Shown here in pieces: positions 43,306-51,259 of a DNA stretch of 64,000 nt (the stretch's first letter is position 1; every line of letters starts with the position of its first letter). Under the pieces are notes generated by a model. The model was not told where the DNA came from, searched no databases, and saw only the letters and a program-made list of their open reading frames with translations. This DNA comes from Palsa-147 sp963771905 (GTDB taxonomy: Bacteria; Acidobacteriota; Terriglobia; Acidiferrales; UBA7541). The position numbers and the translations under genes were made by a program. The DNA lies in NCBI GenBank assembly GCA_963771905.1, contig CAVYVI010000006.1, forward strand, positions 310,001 to 374,000, given 5' to 3'.

Positions 43306-44679
43306 ATGAAAAAATACGACGCCATTGTGATTGGATCCGGCCAAGGCGGAAACCCGCTGGCATTTGCAATGGTGGATCGCGGATGGAAGGTCGCGCTGAT
43401 CGAAAAAGGGAACTTGGGCGGGACGTGCGTCAACACCGGATGCACACCGACAAAAACGATGATTGCCAGCGCGCAGGTGGCGCACTATGCGCGGCATGCT
43501 TCGCAATGGGGCGTGCGGGCGAGCGAAGTGAGTGTGGATCTTGCGGCTGTGGTCGCGCGAAAACGCCGGATCGTTGAAAAATCTCGCGGTGGAGTGCAGA
43601 AGCGCGTCGATCAGCGGCCGAATCTCGATCTCTACAGGGTGGAGGCACGTTTTCTGGATGCGCACCGCGTAGCAGTGGTCGACGACACGATCGAGGGCGA
43701 GCGGATTTTCATCGATTGCGGCACGAGACCCGGCATCCCAAAAATTCCGGGCATCGAGCAATCCGGCTATTTGACGAACGCGACGGCGATGGATTTGACG
43801 GAAGTCCCGGAGCACTTGATTGTGCTTGGCGGCGGCTACATCGGCGTGGAATTCGGTCAGATGTTTCGCCGGTTCGGGAGCCGCGTCACGGTTATCCATA
43901 AGGGGCCGCAACTTCTGACGCGTGAAGATCCCGACATCATTGCGGAATTGCAGAAGGCCCTGGAAGAAGAGGGAATCGAGTTTTGCCTGAACGCAAATAC
44001 GAAGCAGATCGCGCGCCGGAACGGCTGCATCGCGGCTATCGTCGAAACGCCGGCGGGCGCGAAAGAGTTCGTGGGGTCGCATTTGCTGGTGGCCACGGGC
44101 CGCCGGCCGAACACGAACGCGCTGGGTCTCGATAGAGCTGGTGTTGCGATGGATGCGCGCGGATTCATCCGTGTGAACGACCACCTGGAAACCAACGTTC
44201 CGGGAATTTGGGCGCTCGGCGACGTGAAGGGCGGCCCGGCTTTCACCCATATTTCATACAATGACTATCAAATCCTCTTCGCGAATATTTTCGAGGACAA
44301 GAATCTCAGCATCGCCAATCGCTATGTGCCCTACTGCGTTTTCACCGATCCGCAACTCGGCGGCGTGGGTATGACGGAGAAGGAAGCACGCGCGTCGGGA
44401 AAGAGGCTGAAAATCGGCAGCTACCCGATGAGCCACGTGGCGCGCGCGATCGAGCGCGGTGAAACGGCCGGCTTGATGAAGATTATTGTGGATGCGCAGA
44501 CCGACAAAATTCTGGGCGCGAGCATTCTGGGGATCGAGGGCGGCGAGCTGGTTCAAATTCTCGGGGCGTTGATGTTGGCCGGCGCGCCGTATACGGTTCT
44601 GAAAGGCGCCGTTTACATTCATCCCACCCTGGCGGAAGGATTTTTCGGTCTGATGGACAGCGTCAAGCCGGTAAATTGA
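43306..44679 (+). CDS. FAD-dependent pyridine nucleotide-disulfide oxidoreductase (mercuric reductase/dihydrolipoamide dehydrogenase-like)
   Basis: A 457-residue flavoprotein. The FAD-binding N-terminus is YDAIVIGSGQGGNPLAFAM, with the redox disulfide in GGTCVNTGCTPTKTM. The NAD(P) site is LIVLGGGYIGVEFGQMF, and the FAD-ribityl motif is VPGIWALGDVKGG. The C-terminal dimerisation domain has the base His-Pro-Thr in IHPTLAEGFFGLMDS. It lacks the N-terminal metal-binding domain and C-terminal Cys pair of classical MerA, so a mercuric reductase role is not supported. The substrate disulfide is unknown. GAGGAG precedes the ATG at 43306. It lies 217 bases upstream of the F420 operon on the same strand. 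Confidence 0.87.
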   Translation: MKKYDAIVIGSGQGGNPLAFAMVDRGWKVALIEKGNLGGTCVNTGCTPTKTMIASAQVAHYARHASQWGVRASEVSVDLAAVVARKRRIVEKSRGGVQKRVDQRPNLDLYRVEARFLDAHRVAVVDDTIEGERIFIDCGTRPGIPKIPGIEQSGYLTNATAMDLTEVPEHLIVLGGGYIGVEFGQMFRRFGSRVTVIHKGPQLLTREDPDIIAELQKALEEEGIEFCLNANTKQIARRNGCIAAIVETPAGAKEFVGSHLLVATGRRPNTNALGLDRAGVAMDARGFIRVNDHLETNVPGIWALGDVKGGPAFTHISYNDYQILFANIFEDKNLSIANRYVPYCVFTDPQLGGVGMTEKEARASGKRLKIGSYPMSHVARAIERGETAGLMKIIVDAQTDKILGASILGIEGGELVQILGALMLAGAPYTVLKGAVYIHPTLAEGFFGLMDSVKPVN

Positions 44680-44813
44680 TTCGAGCATGCCGTCGAATGC
44701 CGGGGGCGGGATTTCTGTCCGCTCGAGCTCACTTTTTCTCCGCGAAACCTGCTCGGCTGCCTAGAATACATCGCGCTGGTGTGAGAGAATTTCGCCCTCT
44801 GAACAACGACGTT

Positions 44814-44844
44814 CAACGGAAACCCTTTCGGGTGTTTCCGGTTG
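44814..44844 (+). promoter_or_regulatory. Leader hairpin upstream of the F420 operon
   Basis: CAA/TTG ends plus CGGAAACCC (44817-44825) pairing with GGG and GTTTCCG (44830-44840) around a TTTC loop, with a bulged T and a bulged G. The stem of about 13 bp lies some 50 bases before npdG. It lacks a T run, so it is not an intrinsic terminator of the preceding gene. A leader-RNA or protein-binding role is possible. Confidence 0.4.
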
Positions 44845-44896
44845 AGATCTGCGGGCACGACGCAACGAGAAATTGGGAGACGACTAACGACCTGCC

Positions 44897-45583
44897 ATGC
44901 CGGATGATTCCATCGCCATAATCGGCGGAACGGGTGACCTGGGATACGGGCTTGCGTTGCGCTGGGCCAAGGCGGGCCACGATGTTTTCATCGGTTCGCG
45001 CGTGGCTTCGCGTGCCGAAGATGCGGCCAAGAAGATTCGCGAGCGGCTCGGTGAGCAGGCGCGGGTGCAGGGCCTCGCAAATGAAGAGGCCATTCTGCGC
45101 GCGTGGGTGGTCGTGATTGCCGTTCCATTTTCCGCGCAAATCGCCACGATCGCATCCATTCGCGAGAAACTCCGCGCGGGCCAGACCGTCGTGGACTGCA
45201 CCGTGCCGCTCGAAGCGAGCGTTGGCGGCGCTCCCACGCGCACGCTGGGTCTCTGGGCAGGTTCGGCGGCGGAGCAGGCGGTGCGTTACTTGCCGGAGAC
45301 GGTGCACACCGTCGCCGCGTTTCAAAACGTATCGGCGCACGCGCTGCAGGAAGTCGATCAGCCGGTCGAGTGTGACGTTTTTGTTTGCAGCGATAACGCC
45401 GAGGCGCGCGCGCGGTTACGCCCCTGGGTGGAAGCGATTCCGGATTGCCGCTATGTCGACGGCGGAAAGATGGAGAACGCGCGCGTCGTCGAAGCGCTGA
45501 CCGCGTTTCTGATCGGCGTGAATCGGCGCCACAAAGTTCCCGGCTCGGGCATCCGCGTCACCGGGATCGGTCCGCTGAAATGA
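44897..45583 (+). CDS. npdG: NADPH-dependent F420 reductase
   Basis: A 228-residue Rossmann protein of the Fno/NpdG family, which transfers hydride between NADP(H) and coenzyme F420. The nucleotide site reads IAIIGGTGDLGYGLALRWAKAGHDVFIGSR; the GSR after the second strand fits the NADP 2'-phosphate. VVVIAVPFSAQIATIAS, VVDCTVPLEASVGG and TVAAFQNVSAHAL follow as in archaeal and bacterial family members. The stop codon overlaps the start of cofE (ATGA). It is the first gene of the apparent F420 operon, supplying reduced F420H2 or returning reducing power to NADPH. Confidence 0.92.
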   Translation: MPDDSIAIIGGTGDLGYGLALRWAKAGHDVFIGSRVASRAEDAAKKIRERLGEQARVQGLANEEAILRAWVVVIAVPFSAQIATIASIREKLRAGQTVVDCTVPLEASVGGAPTRTLGLWAGSAAEQAVRYLPETVHTVAAFQNVSAHALQEVDQPVECDVFVCSDNAEARARLRPWVEAIPDCRYVDGGKMENARVVEALTAFLIGVNRRHKVPGSGIRVTGIGPLK

Positions 45584-46365
45584 AACGGGCAAAGCCGCGC
45601 CACCGCGCCGGGGAGCAGCGCATTGAATTGTTCGGGCTGCATTCGCTGCCGGAAGTAAAACCGGGTGACGAAGTCTCGCGGCTGGTCTGGGACGCGGCAC
45701 GCCGCGAAGGCGCCTCGATTGAGTCCGGCGATGTTGTCGTTCTCGCCCAGAAGATCTTCTCAAAAGCCGAGGGGCGGATTTTGCGGTTGCGCGATGTCGC
45801 GCCGTCGGCACTCGCGCGGACTTGGGCGAAAACGCTCCGAACGGATCCCCGATTCATCGAGGTAGTCCTGCGTGAATCGCGGCGCATTATTCGCATGAGC
45901 GAACGCGCGCTAATCGTCGAGACGCGCCACGGCTTTGTCTGCGCGAATGCGGGAGTGGATCGTTCGAACGTCGTAGGTGCCGGATCGGTGACCTGCCTGC
46001 CGCTCGATCCGGATGCGTCGGCGCGACGCTTCGGCGAACGATTGAGGAAACTGAGCGGCGCGCGCGTCGCGACGATAGTTTCCGACACTTTTGGGCGGCC
46101 GTGGCGGTTGGGTCTTGCCAACGTAGCGATCGGCGCGGCAGGCTTTTCGGTCCTCGAAGATTTGCGCGGCAATAAAGACGCCAGCGGCCATTTGTTGAAC
46201 GCGACAATTCTGGCCGTCGCAGATGAGCTGGCCGCGGCCGCGGGCCTCGTGATGAAGAAGGCGGCGAAGGTGCCTGTCGTGGTGATCCGCGGCGTGCGTC
46301 TGCCACGCGGGAATGGCAGCGCGCGCGAGTTGATTCGGCCCCCGCATGAGGATATGTTTCGGTAG
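45580..46365 (+). CDS. cofE: Coenzyme F420-0:L-glutamate ligase (gamma-glutamyl ligase)
   Basis: A 261-residue CofE that adds glutamates to F420-0 using GTP. Family motifs include ELFGLHSLPEVKPGDEVSRL, VVVLAQKIFSKAEGRI, RHGFVCANAGVDRSNV, VSDTFGRPWRLGLANVAIGAAGF (metal/GTP site) and EDLRGNKDASGHLLNAT. It lacks the C-terminal nitroreductase-like domain of actinobacterial FbiB (which also performs dehydro-F420-0 reduction), so it is the single-domain archaeal-style form. The ATG at 45580 overlaps the npdG stop by four bases, indicating translational coupling. Confidence 0.93.
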   Translation: MKRAKPRHRAGEQRIELFGLHSLPEVKPGDEVSRLVWDAARREGASIESGDVVVLAQKIFSKAEGRILRLRDVAPSALARTWAKTLRTDPRFIEVVLRESRRIIRMSERALIVETRHGFVCANAGVDRSNVVGAGSVTCLPLDPDASARRFGERLRKLSGARVATIVSDTFGRPWRLGLANVAIGAAGFSVLEDLRGNKDASGHLLNATILAVADELAAAAGLVMKKAAKVPVVVIRGVRLPRGNGSARELIRPPHEDMFR

Positions 46366-46416
46366 TAGGAAAATGCCCCAGGGTACGCAGATCACCGGGA
46401 ATTCAGGCCATCGCTG

Positions 46417-47634
46417 ATGGGAACGCTCGCAAGCCTTTCGAAAAGTTTGCCCTCCTCGGTTCAACCCGACAAACTCGCCATCGAACGCGCATTGGCGCAT
46501 GCCGAGTCCGGCGGAAAGCTGAGCCGCGAGGATGCGCTCCTTCTCATTGAAGGGGCCGAGACGAGCCCGCTGCTCGAAGCGGCGTCTTCGCTTCGCAATC
46601 GAGTCAAAGGCCGCACCATCAGCTATTCCCGCAAAGCCTTCATTCCACTGACAACACTTTGCCGGGACTACTGCGGCTATTGCACCTTTCGACGCGATCC
46701 AGATGAGCCCGGCGGACGCTACATGACGCCGGAAGAAGTCTTATCGGTCGCGGAAAAAGCTCGGCGTGCGGGATGCAAAGAGCTGCTCTTCAGTCTCGGA
46801 GATCAGCCGGAAGTCATTTTTCCCGAAGCGCGGGAGTTTCTCCGCGCGCGAGGCTTCGAGCGCACCCTCGAATATCTCGCGGACGTTTGCCGACTGGCGC
46901 TCGCAGAGTCGGGGCTGCTTCCGCACGCGAATCCGGGACTGATGAGTGATACCGACCTAGCCGCGCTCAAGACTTCGAATGCCAGCATGGGATTGATGCT
47001 CGAAAACGTGAGCCCGCGGCTGATGGGACGCGGCCAGACGCACGCGCAAGCTCCAGATAAAGCTCCACGCAAGCGTCTGCGCACGATGGAAGACGCTGGC
47101 CGGCTACGGATTGCGTTCACGACCGGGATTCTGATCGGCATCGGCGAAACGCGGGAAGAACGCATCGACTCGCTCGCCGCGATTCGCGATCTGCACGAAC
47201 GCTTCGGCCACATCCAGGAAGTCATTGTGCAGAATTTTCGCGCGAAGCGGGCCACGCCGATGGCGCTCCATCCCGAGCCTTCGATGGACGAAATGCTGCG
47301 AACGGTTGCGGTCGCGCGCCTTTTTCTTGGCGGCGAAATTAATTTGCAGGCGCCACCGAATTTGAACGCGCCGGATTATCCGCGGCTGCTCGAAGGCGGA
47401 ATCAACGACTGGGGCGGCATTTCACCACTCACGCCGGATTTCATCAATCCCGAAGCGGCGTGGCCACACATCGCGACGCTCGGCGCGCGCACGGCGGACG
47501 CGGGATTCGTCTTGCGCGAGCGCCTGGCCATCTATCCCGAATTCGTGAATCGCCCCGAGTTCGTCCATGAAGCGGTGCAGCCCCATTTGAAGAAGCTTGC
47601 CGCCGCCGATGGTTTTGCGAGACAAGGAGAATAG
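46417..47634 (+). CDS. cofG: FO synthase subunit 1 (7,8-didemethyl-8-hydroxy-5-deazariboflavin synthase CofG)
   Basis: A 405-residue radical SAM enzyme. The 4Fe-4S cluster motif is CRDYCGYC (Cys82, Cys86, Cys89). RYMTPEEVLSVAEKARRAGCKELLFSLGDQPE and GLLPHANPGLMSDTDLAALKTSNASMGLMLE are CofG signatures, and NFRAKRATPMALHPEP and NDWGGISPLTPDFINPEAAWP the C-terminal ones. Together with CofH it makes the deazaflavin FO from tyrosine and a ribityl-diaminouracil. It is separate from CofH, not fused as in actinobacterial FbiC. It starts 51 bases after cofE and is followed 3 bases later by cofH. Confidence 0.95.
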   Translation: MGTLASLSKSLPSSVQPDKLAIERALAHAESGGKLSREDALLLIEGAETSPLLEAASSLRNRVKGRTISYSRKAFIPLTTLCRDYCGYCTFRRDPDEPGGRYMTPEEVLSVAEKARRAGCKELLFSLGDQPEVIFPEAREFLRARGFERTLEYLADVCRLALAESGLLPHANPGLMSDTDLAALKTSNASMGLMLENVSPRLMGRGQTHAQAPDKAPRKRLRTMEDAGRLRIAFTTGILIGIGETREERIDSLAAIRDLHERFGHIQEVIVQNFRAKRATPMALHPEPSMDEMLRTVAVARLFLGGEINLQAPPNLNAPDYPRLLEGGINDWGGISPLTPDFINPEAAWPHIATLGARTADAGFVLRERLAIYPEFVNRPEFVHEAVQPHLKKLAAADGFARQGE

Positions 47635-47637
47635 CCC

Positions 47638-48894
47638 GTGGCTTCAAATTCTTTGATACCCGCGCCGCACGAATCTTTCGAGGACGCTCTGCGCGAAGCC
47701 GGCCGCGACGTCCGTTCTGCTCTCGAGCGCAGTCTCGATGGCTATGAGCTTGGATTTGACGAAGCGTACTTGCTTGCGCAGGCCGACGGCGCCGATCTCG
47801 CGGCCTTGACGCGGACCGCCGATGAATTGCGGCGGCGCCAGGTGGGCGATGAAATCACCTACGTCGTCAATCGCAACATCAACTTCACGAATGTTTGCTT
47901 CGTCGGTTGCGCGTTTTGTGGCTTTGGTCGCGGGCCGAATGCGCCGGACGCCTATTCGCTCTCCGTCGAGCAGGTGGTAGCGAAAGCCGTCGAGGCGTGG
48001 GATGCCGGCGCGACGGAGGTATGCATTCAGGGTGGTTTGCCGAAGGAATTTGACGGATTTTTCTATCGTGACATCCTGCGCGCCATCAAAGCGGCGTTGC
48101 CGGGAATGCACATCCATGCGTTTTCGCCGATGGAAATTTCCTACGGCGTCGACAAAACCCGTATGCCGCTGCGCGAATATCTCGTGATGCTGAAGGAGAG
48201 CGGCCTTGGCACGATCCCCGGCACGGCGGCGGAAATTCTCGACGATGATGTGCGCGGAGCACTCAGCCCGAACAAGTTGAAAGTCAGCCAATGGGTCGAA
48301 ATCGTCCGCGCGGCGCACGAGCTGGGGATTCGAAGCACATCAACGATGATGTACGGCCACGTCGAGACGCCGGCACACTGGGTGCGCCACTTGATGCTGC
48401 TCCGCGAAATTCAGAAAGAAACCGGCGGATTCACCGAATTCGTTCCGCTCGGATTCATTCACTCCGATACGCGGCTGTATCGGCACGATCGCGCGCGGCC
48501 GGGCTTCACTCTGCGTGAAAATCTCGCTGTCCATGCGCTGGCCCGGGTGTTCTTCAACGGCCTGATTCGCAATATTCAGGTTTCCTGGGTGAAGATGGGC
48601 TTCGAACAGTCGCTGGCATGCCTCGAAGCCGGCGCGAATGATTTCAGCGGCACATTGATGGAAGAAAGCATTTCGAAATCGGCGGGCGCGACGTATGGCG
48701 AGTTCGTTTCGCCGGAGCAGTTCCACACGCTGATTCGCCGGATCGGACGCATCCCTGCTGAAAGAACGACGACGTACAAACTGCGGCGCGTGTTTTCGCG
48801 CGAGCGCGAAGAAGCAAAGCAGATCGGGATAACTCCGCAGGCCAAATTGAATCTGCTCGACGCTCACCATCCGCACACGGGCATGGGCTACTGA
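47638..48894 (+). CDS. cofH: FO synthase subunit 2 (CofH)
   Basis: A 418-residue radical SAM protein with cluster motif CFVGCAFC (Cys87, Cys91, Cys94). NRNINFTNVCFVGCAFCGF, EVCIQGGLPKEFDGFFYRDILRAIK, HIHAFSPMEISYGVDKTRMPLREYL, IPGTAAEILDDDVR and GHVETPAHWVRHLMLLREIQ are diagnostic for CofH/FbiC C-terminal domain and related MqnC-like enzymes. It couples a tyrosine fragment to the ribityl-uracil before CofG closes the ring. The GTG start at 47638 has AAGGAG upstream. It ends in TGATG, overlapping the cofD start by one base. Confidence 0.95.
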   Translation: MASNSLIPAPHESFEDALREAGRDVRSALERSLDGYELGFDEAYLLAQADGADLAALTRTADELRRRQVGDEITYVVNRNINFTNVCFVGCAFCGFGRGPNAPDAYSLSVEQVVAKAVEAWDAGATEVCIQGGLPKEFDGFFYRDILRAIKAALPGMHIHAFSPMEISYGVDKTRMPLREYLVMLKESGLGTIPGTAAEILDDDVRGALSPNKLKVSQWVEIVRAAHELGIRSTSTMMYGHVETPAHWVRHLMLLREIQKETGGFTEFVPLGFIHSDTRLYRHDRARPGFTLRENLAVHALARVFFNGLIRNIQVSWVKMGFEQSLACLEAGANDFSGTLMEESISKSAGATYGEFVSPEQFHTLIRRIGRIPAERTTTYKLRRVFSREREEAKQIGITPQAKLNLLDAHHPHTGMGY

Positions 48895-49844
48895 TGGAAC
48901 TCGTCGCACTTGCGGGCGGAGTCGGCGCGTCGAAACTGTTGCTGGGGCTTGCGCGCGCCATCGCGCCGGAGGATTTGACGATCATCGTCAACACCGGCGA
49001 TGACGTAGAAATGCACGGCCTGACGATTTGCCCGGACCTCGACATCGTCACGTACACTCTCGGGGGTGTGGTGAATGCAAGCGCGGGCTGGGGCATCGAC
49101 GGCGATACCTTCGCGTCGCTCGAATTCCTCGGCCGCTACGGCCGCGAGACCTGGTTCCATCTCGGCGATCGCGATCTCGCCACGCACATTCATCGCAGCG
49201 ACATGCTTCGCCACGGCGCATCGCTCTCCCAATGCGCCGATGCAATCCGGCGCGCGCTGGGCGTCGCATCGCGAATTCTGCCGATGAGCGACCAGTCCGT
49301 GCGGACCCAGATCGAAACTCCAGATGGCGTTCTGCCGTTTCAGCACTATCTCGTGAAGCACCGCGCAGCTCCGCCGGTCAAATCCATTCGATTTGAAGGT
49401 GCCGCATCGGCGAAGCCGGCTCCGGGCGTGCTCGAAGCCATCGCGCGGACTCGCGGAATCGTCATCTGCCCGAGCAACCCGTTAATCAGCATCGGACCGA
49501 TCCTGGCTATTCCGGGAATTCGTGAGGCGCTGGCGGCGCGGCGCGACGACGTGATTGCGGTGTGCCCGATTGTCGGTGGGATGTCGCTCAAGGGGCCGTC
49601 GGACAAAATGATGGCCGAGCTCGGGTACGAAGTGTCGGCATTGGGAGTGGCGCGCATGTATCGGGACATCGCTTCGCGGATGGTGATCGATTCGAGCGAT
49701 ATGGCTTTGAAGCCGAGAATCGAGGAATTAGGTGTCGCGGTCGAGGTCACGGGCACCGTGATGCGGACCGACGAGGACAAACGGCGGCTCGGCGAATTTT
49801 TGATGGCTCGCTTCGAAGAAAAGACCGCACCCGCTCGAGCCTGA
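48894..49844 (+). CDS. cofD: 2-phospho-L-lactate (or PEP) transferase CofD
   Basis: A 316-residue transferase that attaches the phospholactyl or phosphoenolpyruvyl group from the CofC product to FO, giving F420-0 or dehydro-F420-0. Signatures are ALAGGVGASKLLLGLA at the N-terminus, IVNTGDDVEMHGLTICPDLDIVTYTL, WFHLGDRDLATHIHRS, ICPSNPLISIGPILAIPGI and VCPIVGGMSLKGPSDKMM. It is in the middle of the operon and is translationally coupled to cofH. Donor identity (2-phospholactate, PEP or 3-phosphoglycerate) is not readable from motifs alone. Confidence 0.95.
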   Translation: MELVALAGGVGASKLLLGLARAIAPEDLTIIVNTGDDVEMHGLTICPDLDIVTYTLGGVVNASAGWGIDGDTFASLEFLGRYGRETWFHLGDRDLATHIHRSDMLRHGASLSQCADAIRRALGVASRILPMSDQSVRTQIETPDGVLPFQHYLVKHRAAPPVKSIRFEGAASAKPAPGVLEAIARTRGIVICPSNPLISIGPILAIPGIREALAARRDDVIAVCPIVGGMSLKGPSDKMMAELGYEVSALGVARMYRDIASRMVIDSSDMALKPRIEELGVAVEVTGTVMRTDEDKRRLGEFLMARFEEKTAPARA

Positions 49845-49880
49845 ATCGCCGACTGTCAGAACGCTCGCGAACAAATCGAG

Positions 49881-50585
49881 ATGAAAGCACTCCTGATTCC
49901 CGTCAAGGATTTGACGAAAGCGAAGCAGCGGCTCGCGCCGTGGTTTTCGCAGAGCGATCGCACCGCCATCGCCGAGGCGATGTTCGATGATTTTTGCGCG
50001 GCCGTCGAACCGGCGCGCGGAATGGATCGGATTTTCTTGATCAGCAGCTATGAGCCAGCCATCGACCGGGCGCGCCATTTCGGTTGGGAAGTGCTGCGCG
50101 AGAACTCGCAGGAATCGGAAAGCGCGTCGGTGGATGCGGCCTCGCGAATTTGCGCCGAGCGCGGCGTGACGGCGTTAGCTCGCGTGCCAATCGATTTGCC
50201 TCTCATTCGCGCGGAAGATATCGAAGCGATCTTCGCGCAGGCGCGCCCAGCCCCCTCGATGCTGATCGTGCCATCGCGCTGCGGGACGGGCACGAACACT
50301 CTGCTGCGCATACCGCCCGCTCTTTTCGCGTCTCATTTCGGCCCGAACAGTTATCCAAAGCATTTGCACGAGGCCGAGCGCTGTGGCGCCGAATGCGTCA
50401 TCCTGCGCAATGAGCGGCTCGAGCTCGACGTGGACGATTGGGATGACTTGCAGGCGCTCGCGACGCGAGATGATCTTCCGGCTTCGACCGGCCGCTGGCT
50501 CGAGCGCGCCGGGATTCGAGCTAGCGCGCCTCGCACCAATCTCCCAGTCGATCCGCGCGAGATCATTCAGAGGAACGGCGCGTGA
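49881..50585 (+). CDS. cofC: 2-phospho-L-lactate (or PEP) guanylyltransferase CofC
   Basis: A 234-residue nucleotidyltransferase that activates the phospho-donor with GTP for CofD. KALLIPVKDLTKAKQRLAPWFS is the N-terminal GTP site; ARVPIDLPLIRAEDIEAIFAQ holds the metal-binding aspartate, and SRCGTGTNTLLRIPP with FGPNSYPKHLHEAERCG completes the fold. It runs about 20-25 residues past ELDVDDWDDLQAL at the C-terminus. The stop codon overlaps the GTG start of the CoA-transferase alpha subunit by 4 bases, tying the F420 and CoA-transferase genes into one transcript. Confidence 0.93.
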   Translation: MKALLIPVKDLTKAKQRLAPWFSQSDRTAIAEAMFDDFCAAVEPARGMDRIFLISSYEPAIDRARHFGWEVLRENSQESESASVDAASRICAERGVTALARVPIDLPLIRAEDIEAIFAQARPAPSMLIVPSRCGTGTNTLLRIPPALFASHFGPNSYPKHLHEAERCGAECVILRNERLELDVDDWDDLQALATRDDLPASTGRWLERAGIRASAPRTNLPVDPREIIQRNGA

Positions 50586-51259
50586 GAAATAAAATTTACC
50601 CGTCGGCGGACGCTGCGGTCGCCGACGTTCCGGACGGCGCAAGCGTGATGTTCGGCGGCTTCGGCGGCGCGGGTTTTCCGCACGAGCTGATCCGCGCCGT
50701 CGGCCGCAAGGGAGCGCGAAATCTGTTTGCGATCAGCAACAACTGCGGGACCGGCGATTCCGAGCTCGGCGTTCTCTTCAAGAACAAGCAAATCCGCAAA
50801 GTCATCGCGGCATTTCCCGGTCCGCAATCGAATTATTTCCAGGAACAAGTCGAAAACGGAGAATTGGAATTCGAGCTTTTGCCGCAGGGAATTCTGTGTG
50901 AACGCATGCGCGCCTTCGGCGCCGGGATTCCGGCATTTTATTCGCCGGTGGGGGTGGGAACTGAAGTCGCGAACGGCAAGGAAGAAAAAGTGATCGACGG
51001 CCGCCGCTGCATTCTCGAAAAGGCGCTGGGAGCCGATTATGCGTTCATCCGCGCGTTTCGCGCCGATCCGCTGGGCAATCTCGTGTACCGGAAAGCAGCG
51101 CGCAATTTTAATCCGGTCATGGCCACGGCCGGAAAAATCACCATTGTCGAAGTGAATGAAATCGTGCCGCTGGGCGCGCTCGATCCGGAAGCCATCGTCA
51201 CACCGTCTGTGTTCGTAGATCGAATTGTTGTGGTTGGGGAAGACAGGCATGATGCTTGA
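50582..51259 (+). CDS. scoA: 3-oxoacid CoA-transferase, subunit A
   Basis: A 225-residue alpha subunit of a family I CoA-transferase, typically succinyl-CoA:acetoacetate or a related 3-oxoacid transferase. SVMFGGFGGAGFPHELIRAVGRKGARNL, SNNCGTGDSELGVLFKNKQIRKVI, GQ-like LEFELLPQGILCERMRAFGAGIPAFYSPVGVGTEV and YAFIRAFRADPLGNLVYRKAARNFNP are diagnostic. It starts at GTG 50582, inside the cofC stop codon. With subunit B it would transfer CoA between acyl groups, for example in ketone-body or butyrate use. The substrate in this organism is unknown. Confidence 0.93.
   Translation: MRNKIYPSADAAVADVPDGASVMFGGFGGAGFPHELIRAVGRKGARNLFAISNNCGTGDSELGVLFKNKQIRKVIAAFPGPQSNYFQEQVENGELEFELLPQGILCERMRAFGAGIPAFYSPVGVGTEVANGKEEKVIDGRRCILEKALGADYAFIRAFRADPLGNLVYRKAARNFNPVMATAGKITIVEVNEIVPLGALDPEAIVTPSVFVDRIVVVGEDRHDA

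Noticed and set aside
43306..44679. Calling the flavoprotein a mercuric reductase (merA)
   Set aside because: The redox disulfide and HPT motif are shared by the whole family. The N-terminal heavy-metal domain and the C-terminal Cys pair of MerA are absent, and no mer genes are nearby.
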